From JBBRLG01 sp038231495 (GTDB lineage: Bacteria > Planctomycetota > Planctomycetia > Gemmatales > Gemmataceae), in NCBI GenBank assembly GCA_038231495.1, contig JBBRLG010000060.1, forward strand, positions 1 through 19,833: a stretch of 19,833 nucleotides of DNA, given 5' to 3'. The position numbers and the translations under genes are program-made. Below are positions 1 to 8,220 of the stretch, piece by piece (position 1 is the first letter of the stretch; every line of letters starts with the position of its first letter). The notes below the pieces were generated by a model. The model was not told the origin of the DNA and did no database searches. It saw only the letters and a list, made by a program, of their open reading frames with translations.

Positions 1-306
1 GCGGGCCCGCATTCAGATCGGGTTGTCGGTACTGACGCACAATGCCCTCCAAGTTCAAAACGCTCAGGCACGAAGCCAACCGGCACCAACCCCCACGGAA
101 ATCGCTGCATGAAAGCGAGACAATCTCTGAACGGGGCTGAAACCCAATCGCAGATTCCACCCCACAATTGAGATGCTTACCCACACCCATTTGGAATAGA
201 ACTTGCCCCACGTCCCGTGGGCGATGTAGAATCAACCCACCTGCCACACACGGGGGACAACCGTCCCCTGCTCGCCAGTGTTCCACAAATGAAGGGGAGC
301 CTTCTC
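1..306. other. Non-coding leader with two small hairpins upstream of the DUF1501 gene
   Basis: No convincing coding region is seen here. Two inverted repeats stand out. The first pairs CCCACG (207-212) with CGTGGG (216-221) around a 3-base loop. The second pairs GGGGAC (253-258) with GTCCCC (263-268) around AACC and extends by a G-T and a C-G pair. Both lie in what is probably the 5' untranslated region of the gene starting at 307. They could be an attenuator-like structure or copies of dispersed palindromes. No clear -35/-10 pair was found. Confidence 0.4.
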
Positions 307-1692
307 ATGTTCCGCATCGATCTCGGTTCGGGCGGCAAGAAATACTGTGACGGCCTGAGCCGCCGTAGTTTTCTTCAACTCGGCGTCGCCGGCATGGCGA
401 GCGTCGGGCTGCCGCAATTGCTGCGCGCCCGCGAACAGTCGGCCGTCACGCCCGGCTCGAAAAAGAATACCAGCGTCATCCTCCTCTGGCTCGACGGCGG
501 CCCGAGCCACCTCGACCTGTACGACATGAAGCCGGACGCCCCGGCGGAGTACCGCGGCCTGTGGAAGCCGATGCGCACGCGCGTGCCGGGCTTCGACCTT
601 ACCGAACTGTTCCCCCGGCAGGCGAAAATAACCGACAAGTTCTCGATGGTCCGCTCGCTGCACCACGACACCGGCGACCACTTCGCGGGCGGCCACCGCA
701 TGTTGACCGCGAAGGACATGGGCGTCAGCGGCGCGAATACCGAAATCAAGTTCCCGTCGATCGGCTCCATCGTCGCCCGCGAGGCCGGGCCGCGCAAACC
801 TGGCCTGCCGGCCTACGCCGGCGTGCCGCACGCCAGTAGCATTGGCTTGAACCCCGGCTATTTCGGCGCCCACATGCTTGGCGCGCAGTACAACCCGTTC
901 CAGCCCGGCGGCGACCCCAACGCGGCCAACTACGCCGTCCGCAACCTGGAGTTGGTGCCGGGCATGAGTCTCGACCGCCTCGATGACCGCAAGGCGTTGC
1001 GCGAGCACTTCGACCTGGCGCAACGCAAACGCGACGCCCTCGGCGACACGACCGCGATGGACCGCTTCCAGCAGGAGGCGTTCGCGTTCGTCAGCGGCTC
1101 GGCCGCCCGCAAGGCGTTCGACATTAACAAGGAAGACCCCAAGCTGCGCGACCGCTACGGCCGGCACAACTTCGGCCAAAGCACCCTGCTCGCCCGGCGG
1201 CTGGTCGAGGCCGGGACGACGTTCGTCACCGCCCACTTCGGCGGTTGGGACCACCACTGGGATTTGAAAGCCGGTATGGAACGCAACCTGCCGCAGGTGG
1301 ACTCGGCGGTCGAGGCGCTGTTCACAGACCTGGATGATCGCGGCATGCTGGAGACGACGTTGGTGGTGTTGTGCGGCGAATTTAGCCGGACGCCGAAGAT
1401 GAACGACGGCGGCAACGGCGGGCCGGCCGGCAGTATGGGCACGCCGGGCCGCGACCACTGGGGCAACTCGATGTTCTGCCTGCTCGGCGGCGGCGGCGTC
1501 AAGGGCGGCCAGGTCATCGGCTCGACCGACCGTCTCGGCACCCGGCCAAACACACGACCCGTTACGCCGTCGAACATCCACGCCACGATTTACCATGTGC
1601 TGGGGGTCGATCCGAAATTGCAGCTACTCGACCCGTCGGGCCGGCCGGTGTCGGTGCTGGACGATCCGGAGCCGATTGGCGAACTGTTTTAG
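307..1692 (+). CDS. DUF1501 family protein, Tat-exported
   Basis: The 461-residue protein begins with a twin-arginine signal: SRRSFLQLG at residues 18-26, then a hydrophobic stretch ending near PQLLRARE. That predicts export of a folded protein. The body matches the DUF1501 family, which is alkaline phosphatase/sulfatase-like and very common in planctomycetes. Visible motifs are WLDGGPSHLDLYDMKPDAP (61-79), RSLHHDTGDHFAGGH (116-130), FGGWDHHWD (311-319), CGEFSRTPK (356-364) and GRDHWGNSMF (381-390). The Asp/His-rich motifs suggest a metal-dependent hydrolase fold, but no substrate is established. The ATG at 307 is preferred over upstream in-frame starts because GAAGGGGAG (291-299) sits 7 bases before it and the Tat motif then lies near the N-terminus. 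In many planctomycetes this family is paired with a DUF1549/DUF1553 cytochrome-type gene. No such partner is visible here, though it could lie before position 1. Confidence 0.93.
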   Translation: MFRIDLGSGGKKYCDGLSRRSFLQLGVAGMASVGLPQLLRAREQSAVTPGSKKNTSVILLWLDGGPSHLDLYDMKPDAPAEYRGLWKPMRTRVPGFDLTELFPRQAKITDKFSMVRSLHHDTGDHFAGGHRMLTAKDMGVSGANTEIKFPSIGSIVAREAGPRKPGLPAYAGVPHASSIGLNPGYFGAHMLGAQYNPFQPGGDPNAANYAVRNLELVPGMSLDRLDDRKALREHFDLAQRKRDALGDTTAMDRFQQEAFAFVSGSAARKAFDINKEDPKLRDRYGRHNFGQSTLLARRLVEAGTTFVTAHFGGWDHHWDLKAGMERNLPQVDSAVEALFTDLDDRGMLETTLVVLCGEFSRTPKMNDGGNGGPAGSMGTPGRDHWGNSMFCLLGGGGVKGGQVIGSTDRLGTRPNTRPVTPSNIHATIYHVLGVDPKLQLLDPSGRPVSVLDDPEPIGELF

Positions 1693-1995
1693 AGCCGAAG
1701 CAGTGAGGTCATTGCAGGCGAGCGGCGGACGAAAGTCCGCCGTGTTCGCGCGCGGGTCGCGCGGCAGCCACGGCTGACTCTCGTGCCCGCTCGCCTTTGA
1801 AAAGGGCAACCTGGCGAACGAGCGTCAGCAGCGGCATTCGCGTAAGGTTACACATTGGAAGATCAGGCGAGATAGGCAACCGCGCGGCCGCCTCCAAGTG
1901 TCGTTGACGGATCGGACCCCTTACCGTACTATCCCGCCGCTTTGGCGCGGCCCGAAGCGGCTGCCCCGTCCACGCCCTTCGGAAGCGGAACCGGT
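1693..1995. other. Intergenic region with GNRA-capped hairpin
   Basis: This gap separates the DUF1501 gene from the AsmA-like gene. It carries a perfect 8-bp hairpin: CGGCGGAC (1723-1730) and GTCCGCCG (1735-1742) close a GAAA tetraloop. No T-run follows, so intrinsic termination is possible but not proven. A GC-rich stretch follows at 1748-1761. The segment 1942-1995 is open in frame with the AsmA-like gene from a TTG codon, but the better start is the ATG at 1996. Nothing else recognisable was found. Confidence 0.5.
1723..1742. terminator. GAAA-loop hairpin after the DUF1501 gene (terminator or dispersed palindrome)
   Basis: An 8-bp perfect stem with a GAAA loop starts 31 bases after the DUF1501 stop codon. 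The position fits a transcription terminator or mRNA 3'-end stabiliser. The missing T tract leaves open a dispersed palindromic repeat. Confidence 0.45.
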
Positions 1996-4900
1996 ATGAT
2001 CTGGCGGAAATGGCTGGTCCGAGTCATGGTCTTTTCAGTCCTGGGAGGCATGGCCGCGCTCGGCCTGGCCTACCAGGCGTGGACTAATCCTACCGCCACC
2101 CGCCAGCAGGTCCACAACACGCTGACCGACCGCTTCCCCGGCGCGACCGTCAGCCTCGAATCGGCGCGACTGCGGTTACTCGGCGGCGTCGCCTTTAACG
2201 ACCTGCGCCTGGCCCGCAAGGACGATCCCGAAAAACAGGACTTCCTTTACGTCCAGTCGGGCGTGCTGTACCACGACAAGGAACACCTGCTCGACGGCAA
2301 GGTCGCGATTCGCAAGATTGAGCTATTCCGGCCGCGGCTGCACGCCATCCGCGAGAAGGACGGCCGGCTAAACCTGACCGGCGTCATCGGCCTGGTGAAC
2401 CTCAACGAACGGGTGCCGACTATCGTTATTCAGCAGGGCACGTTACTTGTCGAGGACCGCACCCTCTCGACGGCCGCACCCCTGGTCGAAATCAAGGACG
2501 TGTCGCTCACGCTCATCAACGACCCGACGCCGACCCTCAACATCGACCTCAGCGGCCAGACGGATGTGGCTGGCCCGATCCAGGCCAGCCTCAAGTTCGA
2601 CCGGGCGACCGGGGCGACAACGGGTACCATCGACCTACCCGGCGTGCCCCTGGCCGACGCACTCATTCAGCGCGTCGTCGCCCTCGCACCCGAGGCGGGC
2701 AACCAGTTGCGCTTTCTCAAGGGCGACGCCAATCTCCACACGACGCTGAACTACGACCCCGCCGCCCAGCCCCCCCTCCGTTACGATGCCACCGTGGAAT
2801 GGACCAACGGCCGGTTGACGCACGCCCGGCTGCCGTTGCCGCTGGAAGACGCCACCGCGACCATCAAGGTTCGTAACGGTCGAGTACCGTTCGTCCATTT
2901 GGCCGCCCACTCCGGAACCGCTGTCATCGACCTGACCGTCAAGGACTTGACGCTGCCGCGCGACCCGGCGGGCCTGAGCGAATTGCCGCCGTTGGAAACC
3001 GTGCTGCGCGAATGCGACTTGCGCATCGCGCACGTCCAGATAACAGACAAGCTGCTGGAAAAGCTGCCCGAAAGTGTCCAACGCCTGGAAGCGCCGTACA
3101 CCGCGCGCGGGCCACTGACCTTTCACCACACGCTCCAGCACCAGGCCGACGGCAAGTGGCGCAAGACCTGGAACCTGATGGCGGAGGGTCTGCACGTCAG
3201 CTACCAGCCGTATTTCGACTACCCGGTCGAGGGCGTCACCGGCTCGGTTGAGACCTTGCTGACCAGCGAAGACCATCTGGCAACCACGGTCCACCTGCGC
3301 GGCTTCACCGGCGCACGGCCGGTCCACCTGGACGGCACGCTGACCGGCGACAAGTTCGGCCCCGAAATCAAGCTGGAACTCGGTGGGGAAAACATTCTCC
3401 TGGATGAAAAGCTGCTCGCCGCGCTGCCGGACGGCCACCGCAAGCTCGCCATGACGTTTTTGCCCGACAAGAGCCGTAAGCCGTCGCCCGAATTTCAGCC
3501 GATGGGCTTGGGCGACTTCAAGGTGTTCATCAACCGCGGCGCGGGCGGCGGCCTGGGCGATTTCAAGAACCGCTTTCTCATCAAAATCCACGACGCCTGT
3601 GTGAAATACGACGTGTTTCCGTACCCGCTGGAGAACGTGACCGCGACGCTCGATATCCAGCCGGACCACTGGGAATGTCGCGATTGCCGAGGCGCGCACA
3701 AGGGCGGCGAGATCACCATTTCGGCCCAGTCGTACCAACTCCCGCCGGAACCCGTGCCCGCTTTTCCCAGCCAGGAACACAAGCCGACGCCGCCCCTCCA
3801 GCGCGTGCAGGTATTTATCCACGGCACCCAGGTCCTGCTCGACGACGCGGATTTCATCGGCGCGCTGTCCCCCCGACCGAACCTTCAGCAAACGTGGAAG
3901 AAACTCGCCATCGCCGGGCGCATGAACTTCGACGCCGTCGTCGTGGACGACCCCGGTCAGCCGCAGAACATTGACGTCGGCGTCACGGTCCACGGCTGCC
4001 GGATGTGTCCGAATTTCTTCCCCTACGCGATGGAGGACATCAGCGGCACCGTGCGGTACGTGCAGGATTCCGTCTACCTGACCGATGTCCGCGCCCGGCA
4101 CGGCAGTAGTGTCTTGACGCTCAAACAGGGCCGGGTGGTCCTCAAGTCGGGCGCGACTGGTTTCCAGCAGGTGCGGCTCCAGGGGATAAAGGGCAGTCCG
4201 GTCTTGCCGGACGAGGCGCTGCTGCGGGCGCTGCCGGAAGGGTTGCGGGCTGGCCTGGAAGCCCTGCACGTTGCCGACCCGGTCGAAATCACGACCGACC
4301 TTGTCATCTCCCAACCGGCTGACCCGAATACACCCCTGATCGTCTGGTGGGACGGGCGCGCCGACCTCCGCGGGGCGGCCTTGCACGCCGGCGTGGACGT
4401 GACCGACGTGACCGGCCAACTCGCCTGCTGTGGACTGCACAACGGCAAACAAATCGAAAAGGTGGTCGGCACTTTTCTCCTGCACGACGCCACCGTCCTC
4501 GGCCAGCCGGTGCAGAATCTGCACGGCCGCCTGGAGGTTTTGCCCGAATCGCCCGGCATCCTGCGCTTCCGCGACCTGGGCGGCAACCTCTTCGGCGGGA
4601 CGCTCGGCGGCGAAGCGCGGGTCGAATTCGGCCCGGTCCTCCGCTACGACCTGTACCTCAAGGCGCTCCAGGTGCAGCTCGAAAAATTCGAGAAGCACAA
4701 CCTCGCCTCGCGCGGCGACATCCAAGGTGAGGCGATGGCGGCGATCCACCTGAAGGGCGAGGGCGGCGACCTGGCCGGCTTGAAAGGGCAAGGTCGCCTC
4801 GACGTGCCCGCCGGAAAGCTGTACAAGTGGCCGCCCTTGCTCGACCTGCTCAAGGCGTTCGGCCTGCGCGTGCCCGATCGCATCGCCTTTGAACAGGCCC

Positions 4901-5211
4901 ACGCCGCGTTCGAGATCGACGGGCCGCAACTGCACATTCAGCAATTGGACCTCTACGGCAACGCCGTCAGCTTGCGCGGGCTGGGTACGGTCAACCTCGA
5001 CGGTACAAACCTGAACGTGGACTTCAATGCGGATTGGGCGCGCATGAACCAACTCTTCCCCGAAGAGTTCACCGGCCTGTCGCGGGCAGTCAGCGATCAG
5101 TTGTTCAAGATCAAGGTCCGCGGCCGCATCGGCGAGGTGCGCTACGAGAAAGAGTTCGTCCCCGGCATCGTGGAGCCGATCAAGAAGGCCTTCCAAAAGC
5201 CGGGGTCGTGA
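1996..5211 (+). CDS. AsmA/YhdP-like large membrane-anchored envelope protein
   Basis: This 1071-residue protein has one N-terminal membrane segment (about residues 7-29), and the rest is predicted to be extracytoplasmic and beta-rich. The C-terminal third looks like the AsmA-like C-terminal region (VPAGKLYKWPPLLDLLKAFG, later LQQLDLYGNAVSLRG-type strands and GTVNLDGTNLNVDF). AsmA/TamB/YhdP proteins are bridge-like lipid carriers between inner and outer membranes. A motif of the form P-L/V/M-E-D/N/G-V/I-T-G/A-T/S recurs at about residues 280, 409, 543, 677 and 800, so the middle is built of tandem ~130-residue modules. A second recurring element is LxALPxxxR, at for example 474-482 and 743-751. 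The start is the ATG at 1996, with GGAAGCGGA (1981-1989) as ribosome binding site. An in-frame TTG at 1942 would add 18 residues and is less likely. The LptF/G-type gene follows after 77 bases in the same direction, suggesting a shared envelope role. Confidence 0.85.
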   Translation: MIWRKWLVRVMVFSVLGGMAALGLAYQAWTNPTATRQQVHNTLTDRFPGATVSLESARLRLLGGVAFNDLRLARKDDPEKQDFLYVQSGVLYHDKEHLLDGKVAIRKIELFRPRLHAIREKDGRLNLTGVIGLVNLNERVPTIVIQQGTLLVEDRTLSTAAPLVEIKDVSLTLINDPTPTLNIDLSGQTDVAGPIQASLKFDRATGATTGTIDLPGVPLADALIQRVVALAPEAGNQLRFLKGDANLHTTLNYDPAAQPPLRYDATVEWTNGRLTHARLPLPLEDATATIKVRNGRVPFVHLAAHSGTAVIDLTVKDLTLPRDPAGLSELPPLETVLRECDLRIAHVQITDKLLEKLPESVQRLEAPYTARGPLTFHHTLQHQADGKWRKTWNLMAEGLHVSYQPYFDYPVEGVTGSVETLLTSEDHLATTVHLRGFTGARPVHLDGTLTGDKFGPEIKLELGGENILLDEKLLAALPDGHRKLAMTFLPDKSRKPSPEFQPMGLGDFKVFINRGAGGGLGDFKNRFLIKIHDACVKYDVFPYPLENVTATLDIQPDHWECRDCRGAHKGGEITISAQSYQLPPEPVPAFPSQEHKPTPPLQRVQVFIHGTQVLLDDADFIGALSPRPNLQQTWKKLAIAGRMNFDAVVVDDPGQPQNIDVGVTVHGCRMCPNFFPYAMEDISGTVRYVQDSVYLTDVRARHGSSVLTLKQGRVVLKSGATGFQQVRLQGIKGSPVLPDEALLRALPEGLRAGLEALHVADPVEITTDLVISQPADPNTPLIVWWDGRADLRGAALHAGVDVTDVTGQLACCGLHNGKQIEKVVGTFLLHDATVLGQPVQNLHGRLEVLPESPGILRFRDLGGNLFGGTLGGEARVEFGPVLRYDLYLKALQVQLEKFEKHNLASRGDIQGEAMAAIHLKGEGGDLAGLKGQGRLDVPAGKLYKWPPLLDLLKAFGLRVPDRIAFEQAHAAFEIDGPQLHIQQLDLYGNAVSLRGLGTVNLDGTNLNVDFNADWARMNQLFPEEFTGLSRAVSDQLFKIKVRGRIGEVRYEKEFVPGIVEPIKKAFQKPGS

Positions 5212-5288
5212 GCACAAGGCTTATTGCGGTCGGCTAAGGCGTAATTCGTTTCGGTTGCGGTCGGCGGGGTTGCCCCGGGGAGGTCCTG

Positions 5289-6482
5289 GTGTTTGGCATA
5301 TTCCAGCGCATGATCCTTTGGGAACTCCTCAAAGTATTTCTGATGTCGCTCGTCGGCATCACGGGCATTCTGCTGATGGCGGGCATCGTCGCGGAGGCGT
5401 CGCAGCACGGCCTCGGGCCGGGGCAGATCATGAAAGCGATCCCCCTCCTGATTCCCAGCACGCTGCCGTACACGATCCCGACCACGACGCTGTTCGCGTG
5501 TTGCGTCGTCTACGGGCGGTTGGCCGCGGACAACGAAATCCTCGCCATCAAGGCCGCGGGCATTAACCTCATCAAGGTGTTGACGCCGGCGCTGCTGCTG
5601 GGCGTGGTCATGAGCGGCGTGACGATGGGACTCTATTACCGGATCATCCCGTACACACATTTCTTGCTGCGGTCCATGGTCTTTGATGACCTCGAAGATT
5701 ACATGTACGCCGCCCTGAAGAAAAAGGGTTCGCTCGAGCATTCGTCCATGCCGTTCACGATGACGGTCCGCTCGGTCCAGGACCGGAAGCTGATGTACCC
5801 CCTCGTCGTGGGCCGCGACGCGCAGGGCAAGAACAACCTCGTGGCGATGGCGCGCGAGGCCGAGTTGCGCGTCGACCTGCACCGCAAAGTGGTGCTGGTG
5901 CGAATGCGGGACGGCGAATTCTCCAGCAACGACGGCTCCAACGGGCATTTCGACGACCGCACCTTTCCGCTGGATTTGCCGGCAAACTTCGGATCCGAGG
6001 GCTACACGCATCCGCCGCGCGACATGTCCTGGCAAGAAATCCTCGAACGCCGGCAGGAACTGATCGCCAAGGAAGCAGCCGCGTCCACCGCCATCGACGA
6101 CGTTAACCGCGAGTTGGCGCAGCCGTCGCCGAACCCGGACCGTCACCAACACAAGAAAAACCTGGAGGGCGAGAAGAAATACTTCCGCCAGCAAATCGTC
6201 TGGCTCAATGTCGAGTTGCTCATGCGGCCCGCGCTGAGCGTCGGCTGCCTGTGCTTCATCCTGGTGGGCTGCCCGGTCGGCATCTGGTTCAGTCGCAGCG
6301 ACTACCTCAGTTCGTTTATCACCTGTTTTCTGCCGATCGTGATTGTGTATTACCCCCTGATGATGTGCGGCACCGGCTTCGCGAAGGAAGGCAAGTTCGA
6401 GCCGCTCGTTCTGGTCTGGGGGGCCAACGTCATCATCGGCCTGATCGGGCTGGTCCTGTTCCGGCGCTTGTTGCGGAACTAG
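5289..6482 (+). CDS. LptF/LptG family (YjgP/YjgQ) permease
   Basis: The 397-residue protein has the topology of an LPS-export permease. Three N-terminal membrane segments lie at about 13-34, 50-77 and 98-120, then a periplasmic domain (about 125-305), then three C-terminal membrane segments (about 312-334, 341-361 and 371-393). The cytoplasmic loop RLAADNEILAIKAAGINLIK (77-96) matches the conserved coupling-helix region through which LptF/G contacts the LptB ATPase. The periplasmic domain is long and includes a charged Lys/Glu-rich insert (about 247-300). The start is GTG at 5289, preceded by GGGGAGG (5277-5283); a later ATG at 5310 would trim the amphipathic N-terminus. No LptA, LptB or LptC gene is visible in the window. 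Its partner is more likely the AsmA-like protein encoded just upstream. Confidence 0.88.
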   Translation: MFGIFQRMILWELLKVFLMSLVGITGILLMAGIVAEASQHGLGPGQIMKAIPLLIPSTLPYTIPTTTLFACCVVYGRLAADNEILAIKAAGINLIKVLTPALLLGVVMSGVTMGLYYRIIPYTHFLLRSMVFDDLEDYMYAALKKKGSLEHSSMPFTMTVRSVQDRKLMYPLVVGRDAQGKNNLVAMAREAELRVDLHRKVVLVRMRDGEFSSNDGSNGHFDDRTFPLDLPANFGSEGYTHPPRDMSWQEILERRQELIAKEAAASTAIDDVNRELAQPSPNPDRHQHKKNLEGEKKYFRQQIVWLNVELLMRPALSVGCLCFILVGCPVGIWFSRSDYLSSFITCFLPIVIVYYPLMMCGTGFAKEGKFEPLVLVWGANVIIGLIGLVLFRRLLRN

Positions 6483-6561
6483 GATTCCATGCAGCGGCAA
6501 TTAACCGAAGGTAGTCCCACTTGTTAGGCAGCAATCCTTCCGCGGTGTTGGGAGAGTCCTT

Positions 6562-6803
6562 TGTAACCGTTCACCGCGTTGTTGAAAACCAGCCAACCGT
6601 AGACATGGCGCGCTATCATTTCCGCGACGACCCATTCGTTTCGCGTGGCTTGAGAGCAAAGGAAACGAACTTTTCTTCCGCAAGTGCTTATCGGGTATTC
6701 TCTTGGGGAAGTTCGTTTCCCGACCCCCTGACACACCCCCTGGATCCTCTCCTGCCGTTGATGGCCAATCATGTCCACTGCCCGCACCCGGTGAACGGTT
6801 ACA
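6562..6803. repeat. MITE-like segment with 15-bp inverted termini
   Basis: The left end TGTAACCGTTCACCG (6562-6576) and the right end CGGTGAACGGTTACA (6789-6803) are perfect reverse complements. The 212 bases between them encode no recognisable protein and contain a long hairpin at 6661-6720. The 12-base core GTAACCGTTCAC is the same as at both ends of the element at 8221-8338. A miniature non-autonomous transposable element is the simplest explanation; a structured RNA is an alternative. No clear target-site duplication was seen. Confidence 0.5.
6661..6720. repeat. Long hairpin, 12-bp perfect outer stem
   Basis: GGAAACGAACTT (6661-6672) pairs perfectly with AAGTTCGTTTCC (6709-6720). Beyond a 5-base bulge, CCGCAAG (6678-6684) can pair with CTTGGGG (6702-6708) except at one position. 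The result is a two-storey stem-loop inside the 6562-6803 segment. Confidence 0.6.
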
Positions 6804-6811
6804 GTCCTTTT

Positions 6812-6937
6812 TAGTCCCGGAGGGGCGAAACAAATGCCACCCGGTAGCTGTTCCGCCCCTCCGGGGCTAATTATGATAGGATGCCATCGCTACCAGGAGC
6901 TTACGCCTGGCTATTAACTTCCACCCCTCCAGGGCTA
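6812..6937. repeat. REP-like palindrome cluster (three arms)
   Basis: TAGTCCCGGAGGGGCG (6812-6827) is the reverse complement, but for one base, of CGCCCCTCCGGGGCTA (6854-6869). A third, diverged copy CACCCCTCCAGGGCTA lies at 6922-6937. A short CCAGG/CCTGG hairpin (6893-6909) sits between the second and third arms. The shared core (CCCCTCCGGGGCTA-type) looks like a dispersed repetitive extragenic palindrome. Its position in the argJ leader means it may also be transcribed. Confidence 0.55.
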
Positions 6938-6960
6938 AATCCAAGGCTCGCCGCTCGATT

Positions 6961-8157
6961 ATGCACTTACCCCAAGGCTACCGTTTTGCCGGCATTCACA
7001 GCGGACTGCGACCGGACCCCGACCGACGCGATTTGGCACTGGTCGTCAGCGACGTGCCGGCCGCGGCGGCGGGCGTCTTTACGCGCAACCGCGTGCGCGC
7101 CGCGCCCGTACGCATCTGTGAAGAGCGACTGCCGACCGACGCGGCCCGCGGCGTCGTCATCTGTTCGGGTAACGCCAACGCCTGCACCGGGCAGCGCGGC
7201 CTCGACGACGCGCGGCGCATGGCGGCCCTGACGGCCGAGTTGATCGGCTGCCGGGAAGAGCAAATGCTGGTCTGCTCCACCGGCGTCATCGGCCGCCACC
7301 TGCCGATGCCGGTCATCGAGGACGGCATTCGCAAGGCCGCGGCCCAACTGCAAACGGGTTCGGCGGCACTCGACGCGATGGCCCACGCCATCCTCACGAC
7401 CGATACGCGCACCAAAGTGGCACACCGGACGATTAACGTCGCTGGCGTCGAAATCCGGCTAACCGGTGTGGCCAAGGGCGCGGCCATGATCGGCCCGAAC
7501 ATGGCGACGATGCTGGCGTTCGTGTTCAGCGACGCCCGCGTGGCCAGCGCCGACCTGGCCGCACTTACGAAAGAGGCCGCCGCGCAAACGTTCAACTGCG
7601 TCAGCGTCGAGGGCCACACCAGCACCAACGACACGCTGCTCGTCTTCGCCAACGGCCGCGCCGCGGACGGTGACGCACCGCTGCTCCAAGGCGACGGACT
7701 GACGGCGTACGCGAATGCCGTCACGGACCTTTGCGGCGAACTGGCGAAGGCCATTGCCGCCGACGCCGAGGGCGCAACGCACCTGGTCACCATCGACGTG
7801 GAAGGATTGCGCAACGACGCCGAGGCACGGCAGGTGGGCATGGCGGTCGCCAATAGCGCCCTGGTCAAGACTGCGATCTTTGGCGCGGACCCGAACTGGG
7901 GGCGCGTCGTCTCCGCGGCCGGCTACGCGGGTGTGGAGTTCGAGGAAGAACACCTGTCTTTGTGGATGGGCGACCTGCTGCTCTACGACGCCGGCACGCC
8001 CCAACCGTTCGACCCCGCCGCCGCGTCGGCCTACTTGAAGCGCGAGCGCGACGTTTCGCTGCGGTTGCGCTTCACGCTGGGTTCGGGCCGTTGCACCGTC
8101 TGGACGTGCGACCTGACCGACGAATACGTGCGGTTGAACGCGGATTACACGACGTGA
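6961..8157 (+). CDS. argJ: Bifunctional glutamate N-acetyltransferase / ornithine acetyltransferase ArgJ
   Basis: ArgJ transfers the acetyl group from N-acetylornithine to glutamate, recycling acetyl groups in arginine biosynthesis; many members also use acetyl-CoA. The 398-residue length is normal for the family. The self-cleavage motif is clear: KGAAMIGPNMATMLAF spans about 172-187, so the precursor should split before Thr183 into alpha and beta chains with Thr183 as nucleophile. Other family stretches are ICSGNANACTG (67-77), the beta-chain segment SVEGHTSTNDTLL, and FGADPNWGRVVSAAGYAG. Substrate-based bifunctionality cannot be judged from sequence alone. The ATG at 6961 has no convincing Shine-Dalgarno sequence. 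No other arg genes are adjacent, so argJ stands alone, bracketed by repeats on both sides. Confidence 0.96.
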   Translation: MHLPQGYRFAGIHSGLRPDPDRRDLALVVSDVPAAAAGVFTRNRVRAAPVRICEERLPTDAARGVVICSGNANACTGQRGLDDARRMAALTAELIGCREEQMLVCSTGVIGRHLPMPVIEDGIRKAAAQLQTGSAALDAMAHAILTTDTRTKVAHRTINVAGVEIRLTGVAKGAAMIGPNMATMLAFVFSDARVASADLAALTKEAAAQTFNCVSVEGHTSTNDTLLVFANGRAADGDAPLLQGDGLTAYANAVTDLCGELAKAIAADAEGATHLVTIDVEGLRNDAEARQVGMAVANSALVKTAIFGADPNWGRVVSAAGYAGVEFEEEHLSLWMGDLLLYDAGTPQPFDPAAASAYLKRERDVSLRLRFTLGSGRCTVWTCDLTDEYVRLNADYTT

Positions 8158-8220
8158 GCGGTTCGGCGCTGCTTCGACCCCGCGCGTTGTTTCCCGCACC
8201 CGCCGGGCTAAAATGGTAAA

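Larger units (their letters stand above)
6483..6960. other. 478-base non-coding stretch filled with structured repeats
   Basis: No ORF here resembles a known protein on either strand. The stretch contains three structural blocks, annotated separately: a 242-bp segment bounded by 15-bp inverted termini (6562-6803), a large hairpin inside it (6661-6720), and a cluster of REP-like palindrome arms (6812-6937). A TATGAT hexamer at 6872-6877 could serve as a -10 element for argJ, but no matching -35 was found. Confidence 0.55.

Noticed and set aside
232..1596. 454-codon minus-strand frame opposite the DUF1501 gene
   Set aside because: Antisense shadow; the plus strand carries the Tat signal and all DUF1501 motifs.
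1942..1995. TTG start extending the AsmA-like protein by 18 residues
   Set aside because: The ATG at 1996 has a good ribosome binding site and starts directly before the membrane anchor.
2635..5217. 860-codon open frame on the minus strand opposite the AsmA-like gene
   Set aside because: It is the antisense shadow of a GC-rich coding region. Its translation is Val/Arg/Gln-rich with no domain, while the plus strand has membrane anchor, repeats and family match.
5142..6500. 452-codon minus-strand frame opposite the LptF/G-type gene
   Set aside because: Its translation is hydrophilic and His/Asp/Gln-rich without motifs; the plus strand encodes a clear permease.
6521..6814. 97-codon ORF in the repeat-rich gap
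   Set aside because: It runs through both the hairpin and the inverted terminus, lacks a convincing ribosome binding site and matches nothing known.
6812..6937. A CRISPR array or arginine riboswitch upstream of argJ
   Set aside because: The repeats are too few, differ in orientation and spacing, and show no riboswitch class I recognise.
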